Source: Methyloradius palustris (lineage in GTDB: Bacteria; Pseudomonadota; Gammaproteobacteria; Burkholderiales; Methylophilaceae). From it: DNA of 64,000 nucleotides. Position numbers and translations under genes: made by a program. This document shows, piece by piece, positions 54,133 through 63,556 of this stretch. A model generated the notes under the pieces. That model saw only the letters and a program-made list of their open reading frames with translations. It was not told where the DNA came from and ran no database searches. Positions within the stretch are counted from its first letter, which is position 1. Each line of letters starts with the position of its first letter. Where the stretch lies: NCBI RefSeq assembly GCF_019703875.1, contig NZ_AP024110.1:2170001-2234000 (forward strand), given 5' to 3'.

Positions 54133-55860
54133 ATGGCTACTACATCTTTACCCAATAAACTCGGCGGACTTGCAAGAATGTTAATGCAAGAAAAGCTGCT
54201 TTCAGAAGATGAAGCCAATGCCATCCAGACTTTAGCGCTATCACAGCAATCAACCTTTGTTACCCAACTTGTAAAAAGCAAAAAAATCTCAGCCATTAAA
54301 GTTGCAGAAACTGCTGCCAACGCTTTTGGCTTTCCACTATTTGATTTGGACGCATTAAATATAGATTACGTCCCCGCTAAAGTCATTGATTCCAAGCTGA
54401 TGCAGTCTAGCCGCGTCATGTCACTACAAAGTCGCGGCAATACACTATTTGTGGCGCTGTCAGACCCAACTAATCTACATGCATTAGACGATGTGCAGTT
54501 CCAAGTAGGCATGGCGCTTTCTCCTGTAGTGGTTGAGGATGACAAGCTCAGCAAGTGGATAGACAAGATCGTAGAGTCCAGCGATACCAGCTTGAAGTCT
54601 ATGGATATAGGCGATGGTGACTTTGACCTAGATATTGAAACTGACAGTTCTAGCGCTGAAGCAGATGCAGCTACTAGCGCTGAAGTTGATGATGCCCCGG
54701 TCGTTAAATATATCCAAAAGATTCTCTTAGATGCTATCAATCTTGGTGCATCCGATATTCATTTTGAACCATATGAAAAGTTTTACCGAATTCGGTATCG
54801 CGTTGACGGCATATTAAAAGAAGTAGCCCAGCCACCATTGGCAATTAAAGAAAAAATGGCTTCTCGTATTAAAGTCATCTCAAGCTTGGACATTGCCGAA
54901 AAACGTGTCCCTCAAGATGGGCGAATGAAATTAGTTTTGTCCAAAACCCGCAATATTGATTTTCGGGTTAGCACCTTGCCTATGATTAATGGTGAGAAAA
55001 TCGTGATGCGAATTTTGGACCCAAGTAGCGCCACCCTCGGCATCGAGGCATTGGGCTATGAGCCTGCACAAAAAGAAGCTTTACTGAGTGCAGTAAGCCG
55101 CCCATATGGCTTGGTCTTAGTAACTGGCCCTACTGGGTCAGGTAAAACTGTTTCGCTTTATACCTGTTTGAATATTTTGAATAATCCAGGCATCAATATA
55201 TCCACGGCGGAAGACCCTGCTGAAATCCCACTGCCGGGCATCAATCAAGTTAACGTTAACGATAAACAAGGCCTCACTTTCGCCGCCGCATTAAAAGCCT
55301 TCTTGCGGCAAGATCCTGATGTGATTATGATCGGCGAAATACGCGATCTTGAAACTGCTGATATGGCTATTAAAGCAGCATCCACAGGCCATATGGTGCT
55401 ATCTACGCTGCATACTAATGATGCGCCATCAACCCTTACTCGCCTGATGAATATGGGCGTTGCCCCGTTCAATATCGCATCTGCGGTTTCACTGATTACC
55501 GCGCAACGTTTAGCTAGGCGTTTATGCAAACATTGTAAAGTCCCGATTGATGTGCCGAAAGAAGCTCTGCTAAGTGTCGGATACACCGAGGCAGATTTAG
55601 ATGGGAGTTGGCAACTATATGGCCCGAAAGAAGGTGGCTGCGACATGTGCAATGATGGCTACAAAGGACGCGTTGGCATTTATCAAGTCATGCCTATTTC
55701 AGAAGAAATGAGCCGTATCATCATGAAAAACGGTAACGCGATTGATATTGCCGACCAAGCTAAACGCGAAGGCATAAGTGATTTACGAAAATCTGGTCTA
55801 CTTAAAGTAAAACAAGGGCTCACTTCGATTGCAGAAGTAGAGTCTGTTACCAACGAATAA
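54133..55860 (+). CDS. pilB: Type IV pilus extension ATPase PilB
   Basis: PilB drives pilus polymerisation. The 575-residue protein has an MshEN N-terminal domain (about 10-150), Walker A GPTGSGKT at 332-339, the Asp box/Walker B at about 394-406, His box LSTLHTND near 423-430 and the zinc cysteines CKHC (465-468) and CDMC (503-506). pilC follows by 27 bp. pilD, usually next, is missing; instead a convergent dsbC gene lies 2 bp after pilC. Confidence 0.96.
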   Translation: MATTSLPNKLGGLARMLMQEKLLSEDEANAIQTLALSQQSTFVTQLVKSKKISAIKVAETAANAFGFPLFDLDALNIDYVPAKVIDSKLMQSSRVMSLQSRGNTLFVALSDPTNLHALDDVQFQVGMALSPVVVEDDKLSKWIDKIVESSDTSLKSMDIGDGDFDLDIETDSSSAEADAATSAEVDDAPVVKYIQKILLDAINLGASDIHFEPYEKFYRIRYRVDGILKEVAQPPLAIKEKMASRIKVISSLDIAEKRVPQDGRMKLVLSKTRNIDFRVSTLPMINGEKIVMRILDPSSATLGIEALGYEPAQKEALLSAVSRPYGLVLVTGPTGSGKTVSLYTCLNILNNPGINISTAEDPAEIPLPGINQVNVNDKQGLTFAAALKAFLRQDPDVIMIGEIRDLETADMAIKAASTGHMVLSTLHTNDAPSTLTRLMNMGVAPFNIASAVSLITAQRLARRLCKHCKVPIDVPKEALLSVGYTEADLDGSWQLYGPKEGGCDMCNDGYKGRVGIYQVMPISEEMSRIIMKNGNAIDIADQAKREGISDLRKSGLLKVKQGLTSIAEVESVTNE

Positions 55861-55887
55861 TAGTTAGTCATTAGCTGAGGGATTGTT

Positions 55888-57099
55888 ATGGCCGTTCAAG
55901 CCACTAAAGAAGTGACCTATGCCTGGGAGGGCACTGACAAAAAAGGCAAACGCATCAAGGGGGAGATGAAGGCCACAGGTGAGGCTTTTGTTAATGCCAC
56001 CTTACGTCGCCAAGGCATCACAGTTCTCAAAGTAAAAAAACAAAGCGGACTTAAAAGTGGCGGTAAAGTTACGGAGAAAGATGTATCTCTGTTCACCCGA
56101 CAACTAGCTACGATGATGAAATCTGGCGTGCCTTTGCTACAGGCGTTTGACATTGTTGGAAAAGGTCATAACAACCCAGCAGTTTCAAAACTACTTAGTG
56201 ATATTAAAGGCGATGTGGAAACAGGAAGTAGCCTGAGTCAGGCATTTCGTAAATACCCACTTTATTTTGATGCGCTATATTGCAATCTCGTTGGTGCGGG
56301 TGAACAAGCGGGCATTTTAGATTCATTACTTGATCGATTGGCCACTTACAAAGAAAAAATAATCGCGATTAAAGGAAAGATTAAGTCTGCCCTATTCTAC
56401 CCAGTGTCGATTATCGTGGTCGCCTTTGCCATTACGGCAGTAATTATGATTTTTGTGGTGCCTGCATTTAAAGAGCTTTTTAGCAGTTTTGGCGCAAACC
56501 TACCAGGACCCACACTATTCGTGATGGGAATATCTGACTTTTTTGTCAGCTACTGGTGGGCAATTTTTGGATCTATCGGCGGCGGCGGCTGGTTTTTCTT
56601 CTATACTTGGAAACGATCAGAGAAGATGCAAGGCACGATGGATAGACTGTTGCTAAAACTACCTATATTTGGCGAGTTAATCAGAAAAGCAACAGTTGCT
56701 CGATTTGCGCGTACATTAGCCACGATGTTTGCGGCGGGCGTACCGTTAGTGGAGGCTTTGGATTCAGTGGCAGGAGCTGCTGGCAACCGTGTTTACTATG
56801 ATGCCACTAAAAAAATACAGAGTGAGATTAGCACTGGTACAAGCCTGACCGTAGCCATGCAGAACGTAGAGATATTCCCTAATATGGTACTGCAAATGGT
56901 TGCCATCGGTGAAGAATCGGGTGCACTAGACTCAATGTTGGGGAAAGTGGCTGACTTTTACGAGGGTGAAGTAGATGACGCCGTTGACGCCATATCAAGC
57001 CTGATGGAACCAGTGATTATGGTAGTGCTAGGAACATTGATTGGCGGTTTGGTCGTCGCAATGTACCTACCAATTTTCAAAATGGGTTCAGCAGTTTAA
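55888..57099 (+). CDS. pilC: Type IV pilus inner-membrane platform protein PilC
   Basis: PilC couples the PilB and PilT motors to pilin in the inner membrane. The 403-residue protein has two GspF domains (about 70-195 and 273-395; FTRQLATMMKSGVPLLQAF and RFARTLATMFAAGVPLVEAL, residue signatures near 70 and 272) and three transmembrane segments near 170-195, 215-245 and 375-400. It forms an operon with pilB. Confidence 0.96.
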   Translation: MAVQATKEVTYAWEGTDKKGKRIKGEMKATGEAFVNATLRRQGITVLKVKKQSGLKSGGKVTEKDVSLFTRQLATMMKSGVPLLQAFDIVGKGHNNPAVSKLLSDIKGDVETGSSLSQAFRKYPLYFDALYCNLVGAGEQAGILDSLLDRLATYKEKIIAIKGKIKSALFYPVSIIVVAFAITAVIMIFVVPAFKELFSSFGANLPGPTLFVMGISDFFVSYWWAIFGSIGGGGWFFFYTWKRSEKMQGTMDRLLLKLPIFGELIRKATVARFARTLATMFAAGVPLVEALDSVAGAAGNRVYYDATKKIQSEISTGTSLTVAMQNVEIFPNMVLQMVAIGEESGALDSMLGKVADFYEGEVDDAVDAISSLMEPVIMVVLGTLIGGLVVAMYLPIFKMGSAV

Positions 57100-57101
57100 C
57101 C

Positions 57102-57839
57102 TTACTTTTTATTACTTGGCTGACCGCTCATAGCCTTCTCAATATCTTTTGCTGGGTAAGCGCCTAACATGCGCTTACCATCTGCAAATATAAGTGTTGG
57201 CGTGCTGGTAATGTTGTACTTTTTGCCTAAGTCTGCAATTTTATCTATCGGCGTATCGCAAGTAGAAGTGGTTTTAGGCAACTGGCCGTTATCGATCCAG
57301 TCCTGCCATGCGGCGGCTTTATCTGGAGCGCACCAGATAGCCCGGGCTTTATTGCCAGCGTCAGGGTGTAGTTGCTCAAGTGGATAAAGGAAGGTATAGA
57401 CCGTCACGTCAGTGATATTCACCAACTCATTCTGTTCTAAGCGCTTGCAGTAAGGACAATCTGGGTCTGAAAATACCACCAGCTTTCTACTGCCATTGCC
57501 TTTAACTACCTTAATCGCTTGGTCAAGTGGCAAACTTGCAAAATCAACCTTCGTAAGTTCCTCCATACGCGCACCCGTAATATCGCGCTTGGTTTTTGGA
57601 TCGATCAGACGACCTTCTGTAATCAAAAATGATAGTTTCTCATCTGCATAAAGAATCTGGCCATCAATAAACACTTCATACAATCCGCCAAACTGAGTTT
57701 TGGTAATGCTTTCGATTTTCACTTTAGGATAAGTTGCCTCAATTGCCTTACGCAAACTGGCTTCATCCGCAAATGCAGAACTTCCGATCAAGCTAGTTAA
57801 TAATGTGGTCAATAAAACGCTTTTGATTTTTTTAATCAT
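57102..57839 (-). CDS. dsbC: Thiol:disulfide interchange protein DsbC
   Basis: DsbC isomerises wrong disulfides in the periplasm. The 245-residue precursor has a signal peptide (cleavage after SAFA), an N-terminal dimerisation domain and a thioredoxin domain with CPYC at 128-131 and the cis-Pro in ITSTPTLIF. Two further cysteines may form a structural disulfide. It ends the pepP-ubiH-ubiI-dsbC series (30-bp gap to ubiI). Confidence 0.94.
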   Translation of the reverse strand: MIKKIKSVLLTTLLTSLIGSSAFADEASLRKAIEATYPKVKIESITKTQFGGLYEVFIDGQILYADEKLSFLITEGRLIDPKTKRDITGARMEELTKVDFASLPLDQAIKVVKGNGSRKLVVFSDPDCPYCKRLEQNELVNITDVTVYTFLYPLEQLHPDAGNKARAIWCAPDKAAAWQDWIDNGQLPKTTSTCDTPIDKIADLGKKYNITSTPTLIFADGKRMLGAYPAKDIEKAMSGQPSNKK

Positions 57840-57869
57840 GATGATCCTGAGATTTAATTACCTGAAATT

Positions 57870-59051
57870 TTAAATAACTGCTTGCTTAATTAGATACTGC
57901 TTAAGCGTGGGTTGCTGATTGACCCATTCTAAGCCAAAACTGCGTAGCTTTTTCACAAATGGAATTGAGCTACCAAATAAATCATGTAAGCCGTGTGTGA
58001 CTGATTCTAGGGCTAATACATCAGCTTTCCTTGCCCGTGCATATTTACGCAGCAACATAATATCGCCAATATCTTGCTTCACATTTCGTTTTGTTAACAC
58101 ATTATCAAGTTCAATCACATCTCGAAAACCAAGATTCACGCCCTGCCCCGCGAGCGGGTGAACCTGATGGGCTGCATCGCCCAGCAAAACCACCCTATGC
58201 TCAACCACGCTTTCAGCTTTCAACTTTGCAATTGGAAATACCTGGGGCTGACCTATTAAACTCAGCTGGCCAAGGCAATGACCACCAGCTTGAGCTACTT
58301 TCGTGGCAAGCTCATCTGGAGACAATTGGCTCAAACCTTTTGCCTCTTCAGTTGACCAGACGATCGATATTTTATGATCAGGAAGCGGCAACCATGCCAA
58401 CACGCCATCTGCATCAAACCACTGGCGCGCGATATTTTGATGAGATTGTTCAGTAGCAAAATTGGCGACCAATGCCTGTTGTGCATAGAGTTCGCGATTA
58501 ACAGTGATTCCTGCTTGAGCCCTAACCCATGAATTAGACCCATCGGCTGCAATAAGCAGTTTGCTCTTAAATAGCTGGCCTGAACTTGTTGCGACAATAG
58601 CGAAATCATCAGAGAATTTGAGTGAAGTGCAATCAGCGCCAGTTTCAATATGCACAGCAACACTTTGCATCTTTAACCAGAGCGCCTGCTGTAGCAATCG
58701 GCTTTCAATGATATCGCCCAGACTATTTAAATGAGCTTCATATGAGGAAAAATTGAGTGGCTCCCGATCACTATCTGCCCAAACCTGCATATTCTCTATT
58801 GGGCAAACTCTACTAAGGTCAAGAGTATTCCAAACACCTAGCTTTTTTAACCAATTACGATTACCAGGAGTGATTGCGTAAATGCGCGCATCCCAATCAT
58901 GATCATCTTGGGTTGGCGGATTAAATACTGGCGTTAGCCTATCCAGCAAGGCAACGCTTAATCCTTGTTGCGTCAAAGCAATCGCAGCAGCAGAACCCAC
59001 CAGCCCACCACCCACGATCACAACATCAAATTCTTTTGTCAGGCCTATCAT
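57870..59051 (-). CDS. ubiI: UbiH/UbiF/VisC-family ubiquinone biosynthesis hydroxylase
   Basis: The 393-residue flavoprotein monooxygenase has the FAD motif IVGGGLVGSAAA at about 13-24, a DG motif near residue 170 and GDAAHQVHPLAGQGVNLGF near 280. It is one of the ring hydroxylases of ubiquinone synthesis, most likely the C5 or C6 step. The exact position (UbiI, UbiF or UbiM) cannot be told by eye; order next to ubiH suggests UbiI/VisC. The start lies 3 bp after ubiH. Confidence 0.85.
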   Translation of the reverse strand: MIGLTKEFDVVIVGGGLVGSAAAIALTQQGLSVALLDRLTPVFNPPTQDDHDWDARIYAITPGNRNWLKKLGVWNTLDLSRVCPIENMQVWADSDREPLNFSSYEAHLNSLGDIIESRLLQQALWLKMQSVAVHIETGADCTSLKFSDDFAIVATSSGQLFKSKLLIAADGSNSWVRAQAGITVNRELYAQQALVANFATEQSHQNIARQWFDADGVLAWLPLPDHKISIVWSTEEAKGLSQLSPDELATKVAQAGGHCLGQLSLIGQPQVFPIAKLKAESVVEHRVVLLGDAAHQVHPLAGQGVNLGFRDVIELDNVLTKRNVKQDIGDIMLLRKYARARKADVLALESVTHGLHDLFGSSIPFVKKLRSFGLEWVNQQPTLKQYLIKQAVI

Positions 59052-59054
59052 TGT

Positions 59055-60236
59055 TTAGCCTTGGCTACCAAAACTCATTTTACTGACAAAATGTTGTTTG
59101 GCAGGCTTTACAAAATCCAGCAATCCAATCGCAAGCCCACGCGCAGGACTGATGCCGATCAAATCATTGGAAAATAAATTCACCATAAAATCAGTGATGA
59201 GCATCCCTCTTTTAGTGTCCGTTTTACGGCCGCGCTGATAAGCCGACAGCATGGCTTCATTGCCAAGCTCATCCATAGAGCTTGCCGATATTGCTTGTGC
59301 CAGCTGCCAGGCATCGCGCATGCCCACATTAAAGCCCTGTCCTGCGACTGGATGCATAGTTTGTGCTGCATTGCCAATAACAGCTAAGTGCGGCGCAGTG
59401 ACTTGCTCAAGATAAGAAAGCTTAAGCGGAAAACACAAGCGCTTTTCTACCTTCAAAAAGTGTCCAACACGATCACCAAAATGGTCATGTAACTGATTTA
59501 AAAAAGTAGCATCATCAAGCGTCAATAGTGCCTTGATATCATCAGTTTTTCCAGTCCAGACCAGCGAGAAATCTCGCGCTCCATTTGGTAGCAAAGCCAC
59601 GGGACCTGATGGAATAAAACGTTCATAGGCAATATTGTCATGCGGATATTCAGCGCTCACTTTAGTCACCAGCGCATCGTGCCCATATTCCTTAGTGTTA
59701 CGTTTTAAGCCTTCTATTTCACCCAATCTTTTGCCGCCGTCGGCCAATACGACTAATGTGCTTTTATACTCGTGGGCAACATCCTCATGCTTGAACACAA
59801 CCGAGGCTTCTCTGGTACCAGGGCTAATCGACTCAGCATTGGCACCATACAAAATATTCACTTGCGGTAATTTAGATAGCGCATGATCAAGTGCAGCACT
59901 TAAATCACCATAAGCAACCACATAGCCAAGAGCATCTTGCTCATAGTCTTGCGCCTTTAGCCGTGAGCGGCCGAGACTACCGCGCTGGGAAATATGAATA
60001 GTATGAATAGGGGTCACTTTACGCTTGAGTTCAGCCCAAAGCCCAAGTCGTTCAAGAATCAGGCGGCTGCCGTAAGACAGCGCCAACGCGCGCTGATCTG
60101 CATGCGCGGCACCTTGCGGCCTTGCTTCTAATAGCGTGACGCTGAGGCCAGATGCTTGAGGCGTCCAATGCTGTAACGCCAAAGCGAAAGTTGCACCAAC
60201 AGGACCACCACCAACAATCAGAATAGACTCACTCAT
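59055..60236 (-). CDS. ubiH: 2-polyprenyl-6-methoxyphenol hydroxylase UbiH
   Basis: The 393-residue FAD-dependent enzyme hydroxylates the ubiquinone ring at C1. The FAD motif ILIVGGGPVGATFAL opens the protein, and GNAAQTMHPVAGQGFNVGMRDA lies near residue 285. It overlaps the end of pepP by 4 bp and precedes a paralogous hydroxylase, the classic pepP-ubiH-ubiI arrangement. Confidence 0.93.
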   Translation of the reverse strand: MSESILIVGGGPVGATFALALQHWTPQASGLSVTLLEARPQGAAHADQRALALSYGSRLILERLGLWAELKRKVTPIHTIHISQRGSLGRSRLKAQDYEQDALGYVVAYGDLSAALDHALSKLPQVNILYGANAESISPGTREASVVFKHEDVAHEYKSTLVVLADGGKRLGEIEGLKRNTKEYGHDALVTKVSAEYPHDNIAYERFIPSGPVALLPNGARDFSLVWTGKTDDIKALLTLDDATFLNQLHDHFGDRVGHFLKVEKRLCFPLKLSYLEQVTAPHLAVIGNAAQTMHPVAGQGFNVGMRDAWQLAQAISASSMDELGNEAMLSAYQRGRKTDTKRGMLITDFMVNLFSNDLIGISPARGLAIGLLDFVKPAKQHFVSKMSFGSQG

Positions 60237-61537
60237 CGTTGCATAATCGCTTCTATATCAGCGACGGTTTTAGGCGCAGATAAGGTGAGTATCTCGCAAC
60301 CTTGCTCGGTGACGAGGGCATCATCTTCAATACGAATGCCGATATTCCAGAAGTGCTCAGGCACATTATCTGCAGGCCGCACATAGCAACCTGGCTCTAC
60401 CGTCAACGTCATGCCTGCCTCAAGTTTGCGCCATTCACCATTAGCCTTGTATTCCCCCGCATCGTGAACATCCAAACCCAGCCAGTGCCCAGTGCGATGC
60501 ATATAAAACTGTCGATAATCGCCAGACTCCAGCACCGCTTCCGGGCTGCCTTTGCACAAGCCAAAATCAATAAATCCACGAATTAATACATCCAGCGCCG
60601 CTTCATGTGGAGCGTTCCAGTGACTGCCTGGTTTCACTTGTGCAATAGCCGCAGCTTGTGAGGCTAGCACCAATTCATACAGGTCTTTTTGGGCTGCACT
60701 GAATTTCCCGTTGACAGGGAAAGTACGAGTAATGTCTGAAGCATAACCATCCAGCTCACAGCCTGCATCTATCAACAACAAGTCACCATCATTGAGTTTT
60801 GCATTATTGGCGTTGTAGTGCAGCGTGCAGGCATTCGCACCACCAGCCACGATTGACGTGTAGGCCGCCGCCTGCGCGCCGTTTCGGTAGAACTCATGCA
60901 GAAACTCAGCTTCAATCTCAAATTCCATTTTATTAGGCTTGGTGACTTGCATCGCACGTTGATGCGCTATTCCAGCAATCCTGCCTGAGCGTCGCATGAT
61001 ATCTATCTCGTAGGCTGATTTATACAAGCGCATTTCATCAACTAATTTACGTATATCAGCGATTTCATCTGGCGCGCTAATACCCGTGCGACCTTGCGAG
61101 CGGAGCTGGTTGAGCCAGCCAGTCATTCGAGCATCCCAGCTTGTATCAGCACCCAAGCTGTAAAAAAGTTTGGGCTGATTCGCTAATAACTTGGGCGCAA
61201 TTTCATCTAACTGATTAATGGAATAAGCTTCATCAAAACCAAATTCTTCCAACGCACCAGCGGGGCCATAACGAAAGCCATCCCAGATTTCGCGCTCCAT
61301 GTCTTTATCACGGCAGAACAAGACACTCTTTGGTTGATCGCCGCCAATTAATAGCAATAATGACTCTGGCTCTTTAAAAGCTGTCAGATAGTAAAAGTAA
61401 CTGTCAAAACGATATGGATAATGACTATCGCGATTTCTTATAGACTCTGGCGCAGTCGGAATGATAGCCACGCCCTCGCCCATAAGCTTGATGAGCTTTT
61501 GCCTTCTTGCCTTAAATTCTGCGATGTCTATTTTCAA
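60233..61537 (-). CDS. pepP: Xaa-Pro aminopeptidase PepP
   Basis: PepP releases N-terminal residues before proline. The 434-residue enzyme has the creatinase-type N-domain and the C-terminal pita-bread domain with metal ligands in DAGCELDGYASDITRTF, HRTGHWLGLDVHD, TVEPGCYV and GIRIEDDALV. It heads the pepP-ubiH-ubiI-dsbC unit. Confidence 0.96.
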   Translation of the reverse strand: MKIDIAEFKARRQKLIKLMGEGVAIIPTAPESIRNRDSHYPYRFDSYFYYLTAFKEPESLLLLIGGDQPKSVLFCRDKDMEREIWDGFRYGPAGALEEFGFDEAYSINQLDEIAPKLLANQPKLFYSLGADTSWDARMTGWLNQLRSQGRTGISAPDEIADIRKLVDEMRLYKSAYEIDIMRRSGRIAGIAHQRAMQVTKPNKMEFEIEAEFLHEFYRNGAQAAAYTSIVAGGANACTLHYNANNAKLNDGDLLLIDAGCELDGYASDITRTFPVNGKFSAAQKDLYELVLASQAAAIAQVKPGSHWNAPHEAALDVLIRGFIDFGLCKGSPEAVLESGDYRQFYMHRTGHWLGLDVHDAGEYKANGEWRKLEAGMTLTVEPGCYVRPADNVPEHFWNIGIRIEDDALVTEQGCEILTLSAPKTVADIEAIMQR

Positions 61538-61593
61538 TCTTTACATTCACTGTTCTTGAATAAATATGGTCTTAGCATTTCAAACTAAAGTCA

Positions 61594-62301
61594 CTATTGA
61601 TTTGTATGCAAACTGTTCATTAGGTTCAGTCGCGTATCTAATTCGGCTAAGCGCTCAGGCGTACCGATATCATGCCACACACCTTGGTAATGTTCCGCTG
61701 TCACCAAACCCTTAGCAATCGCTTCTTTCAATATAGGCGCTAATTTGGCGGCCTCTCCACGTATGACATTCTGAAACAAATCGGGATGATAAACACCGAC
61801 ACCTGAGAACGTCAGTTTGGGCTGACCTTCTACCAATAATTTTCCATCCAGGTAAGCAAAGTCGCCATCTGGATGCTGTGGTGGATTATCTACCATGATC
61901 AAGTGAGCTAGATTTGAATACGCCCCATTTTCTGGATTCAAAGCATCGGTTAATTTAAAGAAATCTATTTCAGTAAAAATATCGCCATTCACGACCAGAA
62001 AAGGTAGGTCGCCTAACAAGGGTAATGCTTGAGCAATACCGCCAGCCGTTTCTAGCGCTGAAGTTTCTGGGCTGTAATGAATAGACAGCCCCCACTGATC
62101 ACCGTTACCAAGTGCAGCTTCGATCTGTTGCCCCAAATATGCGTGATTAATGATGACCTCGCTGAATCCAGCCTTAGCCAAGCGCTCCAAATGCCAGACG
62201 ATCAAAGACTTACCGCCAACCTTCAATAGTGGCTTAGGTGTATGGTCAGTCAAAGGCCGCATGCGTTCGCCACGGCCTGCAGCAAGTATCATCGCTTTCA
62301 T
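61594..62301 (-). CDS. murU: N-acetylmuramate alpha-1-phosphate uridylyltransferase MurU
   Basis: MurU converts MurNAc-1-phosphate to UDP-MurNAc in the fosfomycin-resistance cell-wall recycling route of Pseudomonas and related bacteria. The 235-residue nucleotidyltransferase has the LAAGRGERMRPLT signature at about 6-18, the conserved KPLLKVGG lysine and VNGDIF. It abuts amgK, its pathway partner, on the same strand. Confidence 0.93.
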   Translation of the reverse strand: MKAMILAAGRGERMRPLTDHTPKPLLKVGGKSLIVWHLERLAKAGFSEVIINHAYLGQQIEAALGNGDQWGLSIHYSPETSALETAGGIAQALPLLGDLPFLVVNGDIFTEIDFFKLTDALNPENGAYSNLAHLIMVDNPPQHPDGDFAYLDGKLLVEGQPKLTFSGVGVYHPDLFQNVIRGEAAKLAPILKEAIAKGLVTAEHYQGVWHDIGTPERLAELDTRLNLMNSLHTNQ

Positions 62302-63351
62302 TTAGAACGTATATCCAACCTGTGGAGACTGGCCTTGCAGCTCATCCAGCAGTCTCAGCATAGGCCTCAACTCCACATATCTTGCGCAGACTCGGCGTAG
62401 ATACTCCATCACCAATGGCATATCTTTGAGATAAGCATCCTTGCCATCACGATGATACAAACGCGCGAATATTCCAAGCACCTTGATATGACGCTGTGCG
62501 CCCATCCATTCAAAATCACGGTAAAAATCACCAAAATCATTAGGCACAGGAAGACCTGCCTTTTGTGCGGATTGCCAATAACGTATCGTCCAATCCAGCA
62601 CTTGTGGCTCTTCCCAGGCGATATAAGCATCTTTAAGCAATGACACTAGATCATAGGTGATCGCACCATAGACCGCATCCTGAAAATCGAGAATGCCTGG
62701 GTTCTGCTCACAGACCATGAGGTTGCGCGCATGGTAATCACGGTGAACGAAGACTTGTCCCTGTGAGAGAATATTTTTATTGAGTAGGGCAAAAGTATTG
62801 CTCAAAACAGCAGCTTGTTTTTCATTCAAAGTGAGCCCCAGATACTTTAAAATATACCAGTCAGGGAATAATTGCATTTCACGACTTAGCAATTCTTCAT
62901 CATAATCAGGGAATGCGTCTTCACGGCTCGCAAGTTGTAATTGAATGAGTGCGGCGCTTGCATCTGAATATAGCTCTGGGGCGCTTTCATCATTGAGTGC
63001 GCTCAGGTAGGTCGTGTTGCCCAAATCGCTCAATAATAAAAAACCTTGGTCTAAGTCTTGCGCAATCACTTTAGGCACATTTAGGCCAGCAGCTAGAAAC
63101 ACTTCAGCAGCATGTACAAAAAGCGCGCAGTTTTCTTGGGGTGGCGGCGCATCCATAGCAATAATGGTTTGGTCATTGTGCCCGATTCGGAAATAGCGAC
63201 GAAAGCTCGCATCAGCAGATGCTGTTGCAAAGCTATAATCACGGCCGCCCAAAACGCCAGCCAGCCATACATGCAAATACTGAATTCTGCTATCTGTCAC
63301 AATTGCATCACTGACTTGTTGTGCTAATTTATCTGCTTCCATTTTCACCAC
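62302..63351 (-). CDS. amgK: N-acetylmuramate/N-acetylglucosamine kinase AmgK
   Basis: AmgK phosphorylates the anomeric position of MurNAc and GlcNAc, feeding MurU. The 349-residue protein has the aminoglycoside-phosphotransferase fold with catalytic VHRDYHARNLM near residue 205 and the metal Asp in LDFQDAVYG. The first or fourth codon (Met1 or Met4) may be the start. It is divergent from lptD, matching the Pseudomonas order lptD / amgK-murU. Confidence 0.93.
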   Translation of the reverse strand: MVKMEADKLAQQVSDAIVTDSRIQYLHVWLAGVLGGRDYSFATASADASFRRYFRIGHNDQTIIAMDAPPPQENCALFVHAAEVFLAAGLNVPKVIAQDLDQGFLLLSDLGNTTYLSALNDESAPELYSDASAALIQLQLASREDAFPDYDEELLSREMQLFPDWYILKYLGLTLNEKQAAVLSNTFALLNKNILSQGQVFVHRDYHARNLMVCEQNPGILDFQDAVYGAITYDLVSLLKDAYIAWEEPQVLDWTIRYWQSAQKAGLPVPNDFGDFYRDFEWMGAQRHIKVLGIFARLYHRDGKDAYLKDMPLVMEYLRRVCARYVELRPMLRLLDELQGQSPQVGYTF

Positions 63352-63556
63352 GCGTCGTCCCTAACCAATCATTACGATGTAAATCTAAAAAACGATTCCA
63401 TTAAATTCAAAGAGCACAAAATTATTTCACTTATAATTCAATGCCAAAGCCGAAAACACCTGAATTTATGGATTGCCTAAACCACGAAATTATGCGATTT
63501 TATCATCCATAAAGAAACACGCCCCACACTTTAAAGTCTGCATAAAAATACTCACC
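63352..63556. promoter_or_regulatory. Divergent promoter region amgK / lptD with a long-loop inverted repeat
   Basis: These 205 bases separate divergent amgK and lptD. TTTATGGAT (63465-63473) and ATCCATAAA (63505-63513) form a 9-bp inverted repeat with a 31-base loop, and TATAAT (63432-63437) could be a -10 element for lptD, but no matching -35 is seen. Confidence 0.4.
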
